64,000 bases of DNA from contig NC_057922.1 in assembly GCF_018873765.1 (NCBI RefSeq), positions 8,445,563-8,509,562 of the forward strand, written 5' to 3'. The DNA comes from Telopea speciosissima. Taxonomy: Eukaryota > Streptophyta > Magnoliopsida > Proteales > Proteaceae. Positions 1 to 11,998 of this stretch are shown here, piece by piece (position 1 is the stretch's first letter; each line of letters starts with the position of its first letter). A model generated the notes under the pieces. That model was not told the DNA's origin. It did not search any database and saw nothing but the letters and a program-made list of their open reading frames with translations. The translations under genes were made by a program, and so were the position numbers.

Positions 1-130
1 CGCCATCACCACCACTGCCACTGCCACCATCACCACCTCCACCACTGCCTCCACCACCACCGCCGCCACCTCCGTTGTCACCTCCACCATCGCCACCACC
101 ACCACTACCGCCACCATCTCCACCTCCACC
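1..130. repeat. CCN trinucleotide minisatellite
   Basis: An imperfect CCA/CCN triplet tract fills the left edge. Read on the minus strand it is open and would encode a Gly-rich run with scattered Ser, Asp and Asn, but no flanking coding signal is visible. It is best treated as a degenerate microsatellite. Confidence 0.8.
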
Positions 131-1257
131 AAATATTTGGGTATTCAATGACATTTTTGAAATTTTCTAGAAGTTCTAGAAACAGAAATGATTGTGCATA
201 ACAAACGCGTTTCTGTTTCATTTCTGGCCTAGAAGTCGAAATTATTATGCGTAACCAAATGAGTTTTTTTGCCCTGAAACAGAAGTGTCATCATGCAGGC
301 CCCAATTGACATGGTTCAGCCACTTATAATGAAGACCATTGAATGTAGATCAAACTAGCAAGGGGAAGGCCAAATGACTTGAAAGACAGAGAGAGGTGAG
401 AAAATAAAAAAGTTCTTGCAAGGTAGCGGAACATATAGCCTAAAACATAATGGAATGAGGAAACAGAATCATGCAGCCAACCTAGTTAATTTTGGAAATG
501 GTTTAATTTAATTGTGCAGTAATTAAAAGGCACAAGCAGAAAACCAAAAAAAATTCAAGTTTTACTTCTTTTATTTACATTTTTTTTGGAAGAGCTAGCT
601 AATTAATGGCAGTTTCTTGAAAAGATGAATATCCTAAATGCATGAAGTAGGAATAGTTGGAGCAGTACGAGAAAATGCAGTTTGTGGGGTGAATAATGTG
701 GTATGGATGTCGCATAAACTCTGAAACCAGACCCTGATTTTTTAACTTAATCATCTGACTCACTGAAGAAATCATCAAGTTCCATAGAAGAGTTGTTCAA
801 AATTAATCACTCACATATCCCGTTAGTTGACATAGCAAAGTTACAAGTCAATCAGCAAGCTTTTGGATGCTCAGCTAATAATGCCCTAACCACATTGACT
901 TACAGAATAGTTGTGTCAAAACCAGAGTTTGACATTCATCCAGTCCCTTTTCTTTTCTCTTCTATTTTTTTTGGGGGGAAGGGAGGATGCAGCCACCAAA
1001 TTTTATACAACTCAGAACTTAATCTTTTCAACTAAGTATACATCAATCCGCAGCTTTTGAAAATTCAGTGTCATATTAATTCATAGCAGGCTTGAGACAA
1101 CAGCTAAAAAGCCATTGGTTACTCATCTACCAGCTCCAGGAGTTTCAAATAAGAAAAAGTTTGTCTCATGTGATTCCATGAAAAGAAGAAGCATGAGAAA
1201 TGCACCTGTGATGCATGCAAGCTCATACATACCACAAGAATGAAAATGAGAAATTAC
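131..1257. other. No exon recognised; probably intron of the SLOG-like gene
   Basis: This stretch follows the donor of the last visible exon of the minus-strand SLOG-like gene, so it is probably intronic. I looked for the family's C-terminal segment on the minus strand and did not find it; the remaining exon or exons should lie beyond base 1. Confidence 0.45.
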
Positions 1258-4200
1258 CTTGGACAGCAATTCCTGGCTTTCAGGAGGTTGCATTTTCAGA
1301 CTTTGGGGTAAGATAACAGTAAGCAGTTCCGGTTTCTCAGCTCTTAAGGCACCTCTAATGACAGCTGCATTCGTCCCTGATGCTCCAGATGTATAAATAT
1401 GGTTTTTCTGTAACATAAATCCAGGTTTTAGAAATCTTGAGACCTTAATTCGGAAAATCTAAGATGTGAGTCCATTAGTGAGCCAGAACACCTGTCACTG
1501 GACAGTGCCTAGGATCTTTCTCTGCTCCATTTCCTGGGCAGGTCCATTTCCCCAAGTTCCTCTAATAGAGGGGGCAGAAATGACCACCCTACCCCTGCCT
1601 GAACACACTGCCCGGGTGGGGTCCACCCCTCCCCCCCCCCTATTAGAGGAACTTGGGGAAATGGAGCAGATAAAAATACACAGTGCCTACCAGGGAAATT
1701 TACAGTTTTCAATAAAATAAACCACTAAGAATGTCCAAGTTAACAGTCAGCAATTCAACATAGTTGTCAAGGCCTCGCCTAGGCAGTCTGAAATGTCCTA
1801 GACATCTGTCACCGTATATGTTTGATCACCCAGACCAGACAAGGAAAAGGGGGACAAGTGGAAGAAGAAGAAAAAACATATCCAGAGTTGGCAAACATAC
1901 TAGGAATAGGCTTAAAAAATGGGGAATTAAGGCGTCTCAAATTGGCTGACTTGACTTGGCTTAGGCCTTGTCTAGGCCACAAGGCTGCTGCCCACCACCT
2001 TGCCTCGGCACCCTGACAACTATGATAGTCAATTCTCTTGATGGATTTTGATTCTAAATCTTAATTGCATTTTCGGTTAAGACCTGGAGCATCACAAACT
2101 TTCTTCCTTCAAAATTCTCACAAAGGTGATGCATGGGAACACAAGTTTGGGTGTGTGTCTGATGAAGGCAAAGTAGGATCTGACTGCTGCAACCACAACT
2201 ATTCTCACACTATTTGAGCTTTTTGAATGTTTGGTACAACCAACAATCAGTAGAACTGATACCTCAGTGAGGCACTGAGATCCACTTATTAGTTACGTTG
2301 TAGGGATAGAAGAGTGGGTGTCAAAATCCAAGATGAACATGATATGTCAAATTTGTTAACACTTACCCTCTCCCCCCCCCCCCCCCCAAAAAAAAAAAAT
2401 TAATAATAATAATTTAAAGACTTGGATATATGAGACTTATATTTAACTAATTAAAACTAATCTTCCATCACAAATAATTCTAAAAGTGTGGTCAAAGAAA
2501 CCAAAATGTGTGTCGATGCATCCAAGTTTTGCAGTTGGATGAACTAGATTTCTTGTGTGATATATAGGGTCATACAGTTATAACCATCGCATAGCTGAGG
2601 ATCTCAATAAGTTCTTGGTGCATAAAACCCATATTCCGCGTTCCAAAGAAGCCAATTGCTCTTGGCCCTTGTTGTTGAATGGCCAACAGCTCCTGCAAAA
2701 ATTAGAACACTGTCAAAAATTAATGATAAAAGTGATTATTATTATTATTACTACTACTATCATCATTATATTAATTCCGCATCCCCTGTACAACTGAAAA
2801 TTGGAAGGGAGAACACAAAGTAAACATTTGCTTTCTCCGGGGAGTCCAGGTTGGGATAAGTTGTGGGTCGTCCAAGAAGACCTCATCAGCCAAAGAAAAA
2901 AAAAAGTGTTCTAACTTTCACAATCCTCACACATTACCAGTACAACACTTTCAAGAGATCTGAATACACATGCCAAATGGTTAACAAATACCCTGCATGT
3001 CAGGTAATAATGTCATGTTCTTCAGCAAAGTGAGGACAAAAAAGACATCCTCTGTCAGACCCTATCCCATTAATACCACAACACTGAACTAAGCATATGG
3101 AAGTAGGACCTTGGCTTCTTCCCTCAATCCCAATATGAACCTCATCAAAGAAGTGAACAAGGAATCAATGATTCACTAATACAAGAAAATGGAACACAAA
3201 GCTAATAATAATAATTTATGAGTTTAAACATGAAGACAATGTACCTGTAGATAGTCAACATCAGTGACAGGCTTGAACTCTGACACAACCATTGACCCTG
3301 AACCTTCAACAAGCGATTGAACTTGGGTTGGAACTTGTGTACCTATCTCTTCATCAGATCCAAACATGCTTCCCCTGTTTTCCCCTTCACTCCTCCAGCT
3401 ACCCATATCTTGATCCTTCATTGAATATCCACAAAACCACTATGATAAACAAAACAAAGCAGCCCCTAATATAAAATTAGCAGTGAAAACCAACAAAACC
3501 ATGAATAGATTCTGCATATAATCCAAAGCAACGCAACTAAGTTTTGGAAATACATAAACGACACAGTAAAATGCTTTTTAATGTCTTGAAAAGGAACCAA
3601 AACAATAAACCAAATGGAAGTGGGACCCATCATTTGATGGATACAATCACATGAAAAGGGATATCTAGAGTAGATAGATCTGATTTAGGGATCTTTATCT
3701 TCAGAATGCGAAAATATTCTAATGGTAAATGAAGTATCATAAATAGTCTCTCAAGATAAAATCCATAGAGTAGACTAAGAGAGGGGGGGGGGGGGAAATG
3801 AGACTTTACCCATTAAGCGTTAATTCACTACACATATGTAAAATATTGTATGAAAAGTAAATAAAATAATCAACCCCTTAATTAGGTTAACAACAAGAAC
3901 CAATTTAAGCATCATAAAACACGAACATAAAACCCTATCCACCAGTATAAATAACGTTAAGGAACATTCAAAATGCCAAAGCCCAACCATAGTTATCAAG
4001 TTGTCGCCATGGCGTCCGGGCTCCTTGGTTGCCTTACTGCCATGTCGTCGCCACCTTGATTTTTTCCTCTCTAAAACTCCGTGGTCACCTTCCCGCCTTG
4101 ATAACTATGAGCCCAACCCAGAATCAGGTCAAATATGGCAACCTGAATCCAGAGGGAAGAAAGTCGAATCTCGACAGTTAAGCTAGTGTGTTGAATGAAT

Positions 4201-5652
4201 TACCTAACTAAGATAGGTAACATTGGGTTCAGGTACATAAAATGTATCTCCAAACATTAAACAGTTCTAATCAGGAGAGTTAAACGAAGTCAAACAAGAA
4301 AAATAGGCAGCTAGAAATTCAAGAATAATTTCTCCTATAAGTGTAGAATTAACTAATATCTACATTACATGGATAAGGGTATGGGTGTTAGAATCCAACA
4401 CAAACAGCAGATGTTAGGCTCCGCAAATCCATAGAAATGGATTCAAGGACTCTGCAGTATAAATTCATATGTTTAAAGATTTCTATATTTGCATATAATT
4501 ATATATCGATATAACTATTATGTTTAGTATTATGGAAGGATCAAATCGTTTACATATACGTTTACATCTGTCAGATTGTCGCAAACTTATTAGTATTCCC
4601 TTTAAGTCTAGTTGAGCATGGTCTAAAATTAATTAGAACTATAAAAAGAAATACAAATTATATATGCCTATTGGTGCGTAGTATATATATACAAATGAGA
4701 ATGCATAAAAGAGGCAAAAGTACCAGGCGTGTCTGTTCTGTTGGTGTCAGAATCTATACGTATCCTACACTGGCAAGGGATCCTATTTTGAACTGCCTGG
4801 GTGACATGGACAGATGGACTAACATAAAATCAGTAAGAACACTCGACTTATCAAACTCTATAGCATAAATTAATTTCCCCATGTGCTCAGCAATAGCACT
4901 TAGGTTGATATAGATGAACTTAAAAAAGGTCGATTCTTCAAAATCGACCTAAACAAATGCTATCAGAAACAAATGGCAAGATAACTTAACAGATTAAAAT
5001 AATTCAATCATTAGGACAATTGAATCGACATTTTTGAACCAACACAATGCGTCCGACGGAACTTGAAGCAGGAAATACGCCAGGCAAGTTTTCCTTGTAA
5101 ATTTGAAATAAAAGCACATATCAGACTGCAGAAAAGGATTTGCAAACCACAAGAAAGGAAATTCTACATATCTAACCGATTCAAAATCATAGAAAAAGAT
5201 ACAGCCCGCTTTTCAATAGATTGTTACTAAAAAGAAGAATATCACGTCAAAAGCGAATAAGTGAATAAAACTAATAGAAAAAAAATCCCTAAACCCAACT
5301 TTCAGAAAGCCATTCTGAATCCAACCCACTGCGACAGTTCCATTGTCTAAACATAAACATTGGGAGGAAAGACAAGTTCAGCATCATCAGAACAAAAAAT
5401 GAGAGAAATCAAGGTAGGAGACATAAGAGGGAAATATACCATCTTCGAGCATCTCAGGTACTGCGGGTATCCCTTTACTCTGACCCATCTAGTGAACAAA
5501 GAAGATGAAGAAATGGGATATAACTTGAAGAGATCAGAGTTTCTGGATGAAAAATTAGAGTTATCGGAGAAGATTTTTGAAGGTTTTGGAGGGAAATCTG
5601 AAGAACAAAGGACGGTATTCAGAGGCAGCAAAAGCTTTAGGGGAGTAGTCAT
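1258..5652 (-). CDS. Plastid-targeted SLOG/DprA-like Rossmann protein, 3' partial
   Basis: Four exons are visible: 5652-5440, 3439-3245, 2692-2576 and 1407-1258, with GT-AG junctions, all phase 0. Exon 1 (71 codons) is Ser/Pro-rich, poor in acidic residues, and looks like a plastid transit peptide. Exon 2 encodes the MKDQDMGSWRSEGENRG segment. Exons 3-4 carry the Rossmann-like motifs GFFGTRNMGF and YTSGASGTNAAVIRGAL, resembling the nucleotide-binding SLOG fold of DprA (recombination mediator A) and LOG proteins. I recognise this as a conserved, uncharacterised plant family; its biochemical role is unknown to me. The C-terminus is off the window. An alternative start is the ATG at 3421, which would make exon 1 a 5'UTR, but exon 1 is open throughout and joins in frame, so I prefer the long form. 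Introns hold two MITEs and C16A12/G13 homopolymers. Confidence 0.7.
1512..1679. mobile_element. MITE, Mutator-like, inside SLOG gene intron
   Basis: A 168-bp element is flanked by a perfect 10-bp direct repeat, acagtgccta (1502-1511 and 1680-1689). Inside it a perfect 26-bp inverted repeat lies at 1543-1568 and 1640-1665. The ends ggatcttt and aaaaatac are weak terminal inverted repeats. The 10-bp target duplication suggests a Mutator-like MITE. A relative lies at 44401-44560. Confidence 0.75.
1759..2024. mobile_element. MITE with catagttgtca terminal repeats
   Basis: A 266-bp element has perfect 11-bp terminal inverted repeats, catagttgtca at 1759-1769 and its complement at 2014-2024. The ends match the hAT-type family of the complete copy at 3988-4109. 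No clear 8-bp target duplication survives. Confidence 0.65.
2372..2399. repeat. C16-A12 homopolymer pair
   Basis: A run of 16 C is followed directly by 12 A. It lies in the last visible intron of the SLOG-like gene, between its exons 3 and 4. Confidence 0.9.
3783..3795. repeat. G13 homopolymer
   Basis: An uninterrupted run of 13 G lies inside the first intron of the SLOG-like gene, one of nine G/C runs of 10 or more in the window. Confidence 0.9.
3988..4109. mobile_element. Complete hAT-type MITE, 122 bp
   Basis: Perfect 13-bp terminal inverted repeats (catagttatcaag, 3988-4000; complement 4097-4109) are flanked by a perfect 8-bp target duplication, agcccaac (3980-3987 and 4110-4117). Eight-bp duplications are the hAT signature. 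The element has no coding capacity and sits in the first intron of the SLOG-like gene. Confidence 0.85.
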
Positions 5653-6253
5653 TCTTCTCTCTCCTTGGTTTTTGGGCAGCTTTTCTCCTATTTCTTAAAA
5701 AAGCTTTTTTTTTTTTTATATTAATTTTCAGAAAATAGGATTTGACACAGACGCAGTCACACACTCACTCACACACTATCAACGCAGACAAGACCACCAG
5801 AAGGCAATATTTTAAGATGACCGTGAAAGAGAGGAAGAAAGGCCATCCTCTTTTTTTGTTTTATTTTTTTGTGCCTGGGTAAAGTAAGGGTGTCAATTTT
5901 GAATCAGAATCAAAATCGGATCGAAATCGAATCGCTTGGAATCATAATCAGCCCACCAAATATAGCATATTGGTCCGGTTCAGGATCTACCAATTAATAA
6001 TCGAAATAAATTCACATCCTAACCCTACAATTATATAAAGGCAAGAGATCTCTACTTGGTCACTTGGCCTCTCTATACAAGCGTCTAAGTTAATGGGGGA
6101 GCACACCAACCCATAAGTCTTAAGATTCAAGGTCATGACAGCTAAGGTCAAACCCATAATGAGGGGAATGTGGGGTGGGATTATTGGGAAGATGGAACCC
6201 ACATGTTGGTGGGGATATAGAAATGTTGAAGTAAAGTTGGATTCGACTCCTCT

Positions 6254-6391
6254 CCAGGGAGCTCAGTGCTTAGGGAGTGTTCAAGGGCATCCAAGGGTTG
6301 GGTTGTGCTGCACACATCTCGATGCATGCTTAGGGATGTGTGTGGCACAACCCAACAGCTAAATGCTCCCTGGGCATGCTGGGCTCCCTGG
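6254..6391. mobile_element. Fold-back (palindromic) element
   Basis: The ends are ccagggagc (6254-6262) and gctccctgg (6383-6391). The centre is a strong hairpin formed by gggttgggttgtgc and its near-complement gcacaacccaac. The 138-bp unit looks like a fold-back MITE; no target duplication was established. Confidence 0.6.
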
Positions 6392-7014
6392 AACAATAAC
6401 CAAAGTTCTGTCAATTGGGGGGACTTTGGATAACAAAGGAGTGGAATTTTGAAGTACCACATCAATAGATAAAGCAATTAATCATGTCCCCTGTGTAAAT
6501 TCACCACCCCAAATTAACCAAATTTTGAAATATCACATCAACATTTTCCCACCCCAATTCTCTCACCCCACCTAAGTCCCCTCTAAACAAATGGGGCCTA
6601 AAGGATACTTAGTTCCTACACTCTCGTGGTAGAAATCTTTCACATACACCCACATTAATGCCAACAACTGCCATGTGATAAATCAAATAAGACCCCAAAA
6701 ATAATTGGACATGTAAACTCCTAACTCCCTTAGCTCATATGTCAAGTTTCAGTGCCATCGAAGTTTGTCACAGTCAAAACACGACTTCAAAAATCTAGGG
6801 TGATTGGTGAGTGCACAATAATTATTGAAAAACCATAGGCATGAATGGATATACATGGGATGCATGTCATTCCACAACCGTTATTTGATTGAATTATACG
6901 GTTAATCCAAAACCTTGACCTCTCAATCCAACCATTCAAAAAGGCACATTAGCTAATAGCTATAATTGTGGCTGGTCTAATCAAAATTAAAAATAACAGG
7001 CACATCTCAATTCA

Positions 7015-7195
7015 CTAGAGATGTAATATATTGAATAAGAATTGGATATAGCACTATCCGCATTCGCATTTGATTAGTTTTTGAATGGATTTGGATAGTT
7101 TCTAGAAACTGATTTTTCAAATATGGATTCCCCTAAATGGATACAGACACAAATTGGATATGGATTTTCAACTATCCATTTACATCCCTAATTGT
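7015..7195. mobile_element. hAT-like MITE
   Basis: The left end tagagatgtaat and the right end tttacatcccta are near-perfect inverted repeats of the agggatgtaaa type common in plant hAT MITEs. A fragment with the same interior (cggattctcctaaac...tcaactatcc) recurs at about 7480-7560. Confidence 0.55.
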
Positions 7196-7906
7196 CTAGG
7201 TTGAATAGATGAGAACCGAAGAAAATGAAAACCCAACTAAGGTTGGTGTTAAAAGGTTGAAGCCCCTACCCACTAGGGTTAATATTGAAGTGTCATACTT
7301 AAAATTACATAGACGTCCTCATGAATCTTTTTCTTTTATCTAATTCCATGTAAATGTAATATGTTGTGAACTAGTAAGAATATTGTAGTATTATAAAATA
7401 TTATTTATAAACTTTTTATTCAAGTATATTTTCATAATTGGATAGGATAATATAGCTTACTATCAGAATAAGATGGTTTTCTAAAGCCGTTTTTAAAATA
7501 CGGATTCTCCTAAACAGATATGAACACTAATCGAATACAAATTTTCAACTATCCATACCGGAGAAAGTTTTCCTACATGGTGGATGAACGAAAAGTATAC
7601 CTATCTATGGTCATAAATCTTTTATCCTTATAATATGAAGTTGATAATACCCCCTCTATTATTCGTTGATACCCACTACACACCATCCAAACACCTCAGT
7701 CAAGGGATTCTCCTTCAACTAAAATCCCTCAACCGTGGGTGAAGGAAAACTACCTCCATCCACTTACTTACAATTCATCTGGGACAGCTGAAGAGTAGAG
7801 ATTAGAGAAGACCAATTGATGGACCAAATGGATTTGGTCTTCTATAGATTAGAGACCTAATCTGTCTAATCAAGATCACAATCCAGGAGGAAAGAAGTTA
7901 TAGAAA

Positions 7907-10900
7907 CTACGAGACAATTGGAGCCGTACTGCTACTGTTGTTATCACCCACATCCTTCTCCACATGACCGTAGAATTTCTCATCAAAACCTGCAACAAAT
8001 TCCTCCAAGGACTCCCTATACCCTTCCATCCCCTGCACGTGCCGACTCAGCTCCAACCCAATCTTAATCCATCTCCGCGCAACTGCAATCTGTCCCAGAC
8101 GCACCGGCATGGCCGCTCGATTCCACGCCGTTGTGGCAAGCCACTTCCCCTCTTCTGTCGGATACTCCCCTTCCTTCAGGCCCACCATGATCCTGTATGC
8201 CTGTTTATACGCGCTGTATACTTCATCATCAGTATCACCCTTATAAAAGCCTGCTAGCATGATTAGCTTCCTAATGATAAGGGCAATGTTTTTGTAGTCT
8301 GGAGAAGGGGAGGCAAGGAGAGATGAGAGGGAAGCGTTGAGGGCGAAGTTGGCTGCTTCTGGGTTGGTCCGTGGGCTTTGTGAGGCGCTGAGCCCAATCT
8401 GAAGAAGATACTCAGGTGTGCAAGCCTTTGAAGACGCGAAGCTCTTGACCAGTTGGAGCTGTTGGGTTCCACCACTCTCAAGCCTTCCTCGTAGATCATA
8501 AGCGTTGAACGTGTAGATGAAAACGATCCTGGGTTCAATGGCAGCTCCATCGTTAACCATTTGAAGTCCAGATGATATCTCTGTTAGTATCTGCAGTAGT
8601 GAAGAGAGAACTTAAACTGTTAATTTTTTCTGCTCTGCTCATCGGGGTTGAAACTATTAGAACCTAATAAGCGTACCTTTCCGGCTCTATCGAGCAATTC
8701 GATGGCTCTTTTAACATCAGATTCCGGCATCGGAGAATTGCTTGACTTTTCTGCGGCAATGGCGGCAGATACACTTAAGATCAGTGATTTGCAAACCATG
8801 GTGCTCTCTTCTACTACACCGTCGATTGAAGCAGCATAGAACTCCGCAGCCGACTCGAAGAACTCGGCACACAAGTCGTATTTCTTATCTTTCCCCGTTC
8901 TTGTTCCAATATTCCATGAGTTCAATGCAAACCAGTTCTTTTCACGTCTCCCGACTTCTCCTTTCCCAAAGAAGGCCTCGGAACCAAGCTCGGACATCCG
9001 CTTCTTAGCCAGTTTTGTGAATTTTAAGATTTCGTTCTCGTTGGTGGTCTCTCGAGAGAGGATTGTGACTAGTGTTCTGAGCACAACTACTTCTGGTGTG
9101 GGCATTGGTTTTCCAGGTGAGTAGAAGTTTAGGAGATTTTTCAGGGACTCAATAGCCACAGGGAGGGCTTGGCAAGCTATGGCTTCGTGGATCGATAGAG
9201 ATAGGAACTCCGGGGTGAAGTCATGGCAGTTAGCCATTGATTGCATCTGTTTGATGGCTCCATTTTCTTCCTCCTTTTGAAGGCAGATCTTAAACTGCAA
9301 GCAAGCACAGTACCACACACACACAAACACAAAATAAAAATAAATAATAATAATTAACAACATTGGGTTCGATTACAAAAGCACAAGGGAAGATCTTGGC
9401 AGGTTAGGAGGAGTCGAACAGAGAGGGAAAGAGATGGAAGTACCTTAAGGAAAGCGCAGGTTATATTGGGTTCGAGCTGTGAAAATTCCATCAGAAGTTA
9501 AAGTTAAAACCACAATTTGATTAAATTCAATATCAACGTTAGTTATTAATTGAGATAGTTGGGTAGACTACCTTCTCAGCCTCGTCGATGAATTCTTGAG
9601 CTTGATCGAGCAGAGAGAGGCCAAGATGGCAGAGACACAGAACTCTGAATCCTTTCGCTCGAAGGATTCTACCCTCTATGTTGTAGGGGATGTAAAGCAT
9701 CGATTTTTCGAACATCTCCACGCTCGTTTCGTAATTTTTCGAACCAAAATGATCCGCTCCGCTGTGAAGTGTGAATTACAGAAAGAAATTAAATAAAAAG
9801 CTTTTACTTATTAAAGAAATTGTGCTAATTAGAGTCATGAACTCACCAGTTCCAGAGAAGGGCATGCAATGTGGTTCTCTCCTTCGCTGCTTCTTCACTG
9901 TTAAACAATGCCATGACCCTGTCGTCGGAGACCAGCTCCGCCACCACCTTTGCCCTCACAAGCGACCCATCTTTGCCGCTGCCGCCGCTCCCAATGAGTC
10001 TGTGGACCACCGTAACCGCCACTCCGGCGCTGATGTGGCACCTCCCCAATAATCCTAGGAATACTCCTTTCACCGTCTCTGCACCCGCCACGCCGGCAGC
10101 TTGAAAGTAAGATTCTATCGCTGATAACCAAATACCCTCCGGAATCTCCTTATTTACCACCATACCCCTAAGCTCCTTCTCTGCTTCTCTATGCCTTCCC
10201 AAGCCCAACCAAGCCTTCATGGCTAGCACCGATGACGCTGGGTGCTGGTCTCCACCGCCTTCTCGCAAGACCTTAATGCACTTGAGAACGCTCTCGAACT
10301 CTCCGCCTTGCAAATGCGCGGCTGCGATGAAGCGAAGAGACTTCGATCTCAGCGTCTTCAATGGCAGTGATTCATCTGACCTTCTAACGATCCTTAAACC
10401 CTTCTCGCACAGATCCAAAGCTTCGTTCATCAGCTTCAGAGCATCTTTAATGGCGGATTCCAGGTTTTTCGACAACATGAGTTTGCCAAATAACAAAAAC
10501 TGGTTTGCCAGTGCTCTGTAGCTCTCAGGAGATCCAAACAAAAGGGCTTTGGAGCGATTCAGTAAGGTAAAAGCGAGATTTCGCTCCGATACCTCCCAGG
10601 CGGTACGCGATCTCGCGAGGTTCAGATCCAAGAGGAGTTTCTGTTCTCCTGTGTCGGAAATCTCATCAACATCGATCTTCGCTGTCAGATCAGTGGCTCG
10701 CTCGAAGCAACTCGCTGCGAGATCGAACTTCTTCAGATCGTGCCATATCAATCCAGTTTTGTAGAAGAAAGAAGCGGATTTCAAAGACGGAGACGGAATA
10801 CCGGTAACATCGCCTGCTAAAAAGAGCAGATCAGCGGAGATCTGGCGGAGATTTGCCTGTTGTTCATCGATCTTCGCACCATTGCTCGATGAACGAATTC

Positions 10901-11168
10901 CAGTAGCGTTTGAGAGATCGACGCAAGCATTCCACAGACGATAACTGAGCTTCCATATCTGAAGCTTCTCGGATTTGGACAACGGACAAGCAGAGTTCAA
11001 TCTAGAGAGGCTCTTCTGGATCTTAGAGCAGAGCTTATCCAGAGCAGATGAGTTTTCCGGCAAGAGACGTTCGGCTTCGGTTACCGAATCTTCAATTTCT
11101 ACGATTATCTTAGAACTTGATCCATGGTGGCTTGATCGGAGTTCCGGCGAGATTTCTAAGATTTTCAT
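7907..11168 (-). CDS. ZIP4: ZIP4/SPO22-type TPR protein, meiotic crossover factor
   Basis: Five exons: 11168-9847, 9761-9572, 9476-9444, 9294-8677 and 8590-7907; 2847 nt, 948 aa, in line with the 930-960 aa usual for plant ZIP4. I chose the ATG at 11168 because it starts the conserved MKILEIS block; upstream in-frame codons are not family-like. The family-typical [20 protein letters not shown] block is followed by repeated TPR-like helical pairs (SPO22 domain) through most of the protein. The 33-bp exon 3 encodes [11 protein letters not shown] and is bounded by good GT-AG sites. In plants and yeast ZIP4 acts in the nucleus at prophase I with the ZMM group to make class I crossovers. All junctions hold frame, so the gene looks intact. 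No meiotic promoter element was identified. Confidence 0.95.
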
Positions 11169-11539
11169 CTGTGCTATTGGCGGGGAAATCCAAAGGGAAA
11201 AAACTAGGAACTGAATTTTGATTAAGCGTAGAATGGAGTCTGCAGCTTTTGGAGGGAAAAAATCGAACCAACTAACCAACTAACGGTAATTACTCTGGAT
11301 TCTGGAAGGAAGTCTTGTATGCAAATATCAGTGGACTTGCAATAGTCATTTGATTTTCTGAAATGACTAACAAGTCCATAATCTTTAAATGACCAAAATA
11401 AACCCCCCTCCCATGACGCAACTTACAAGTTCTCTTGTTGGGCCGGGTGATGGCACCAAGACCCACTTGGGCTAGACTGAGGAGCATGTGATTTGGGCCC
11501 GTGACACATAAAAATTAGATATGTCTGAAGCTTGTGATA

Positions 11540-11900
11540 GGTATGTCTGATGCCTATGATAGAATTGATTACGTTCCCTCAGGGCAATCACATAATTTCT
11601 TGGTTTCAATCCTTTTAAATTGAAGGTTAATGGGTCAGCCTTTGATTACATCACACCTAGTAGGGGACTCCTGTGATGATTTGCCGATGATTTTAAAATT
11701 ATCCATCTCCTTTTTGCCGATGATATCTTTTTGTTCCTAACAACCCATCCCTCAAATATAATAGGTATAAAAAACGGTACCAAGCTAGTTTGACGAGATG
11801 TTTGGGCAGTGCATTAACACCAATTCTACTGTTTCAAGAGCCTTAGGAATAAAAGCTATGGGTGGTATTATTTGTATGTCTATCCCAAGATCAATGGGAA
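11540..11900 (+). mobile_element. Degenerate L1-type LINE fragment (reverse transcriptase)
   Basis: Plus-strand frames give pieces of an L1 reverse transcriptase in correct order: AYDRID near 11550, an FADDIFLF-like active-site segment near 11715-11740, and QCINTN near 11808. The frame is broken several times and both ends are lost. It lies just upstream of ZIP4 in the opposite orientation. Confidence 0.65.
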
Positions 11901-11998
11901 GGTTTGGATTTGGATCAAATTCGGACCACAACACAAACTTTAATCTAAACCACTTTAATCTTAACCTAACCCTAAGAAATTCGGACCATAACACAACT

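Larger units (their letters stand above)
5653..7906. other. Intergenic region with MITE debris
   Basis: The region lies between the SLOG-like gene, transcribed leftward from about here, and the ZIP4 stop codon. It contains a palindromic element at 6254-6391, a hAT-like MITE at about 7015-7195, a partial relative at about 7480-7560, and a fragment beginning aagggtgtcaat near 5886 that resembles hAT MITE ends. No convincing gene is present. Confidence 0.6.

Noticed and set aside
747-796. Minus-strand reading NNSSMELDDFFSESDD followed by a stop, as a possible last exon
   Set aside because: It looks like an acidic C-terminus, but there is no credible acceptor in phase and it does not match the C-terminal part I expect for this family.
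5360-5698. 112-codon plus-strand ORF
   Set aside because: It is the antisense shadow of the transit-peptide exon of the minus-strand SLOG-like gene and has no domain.
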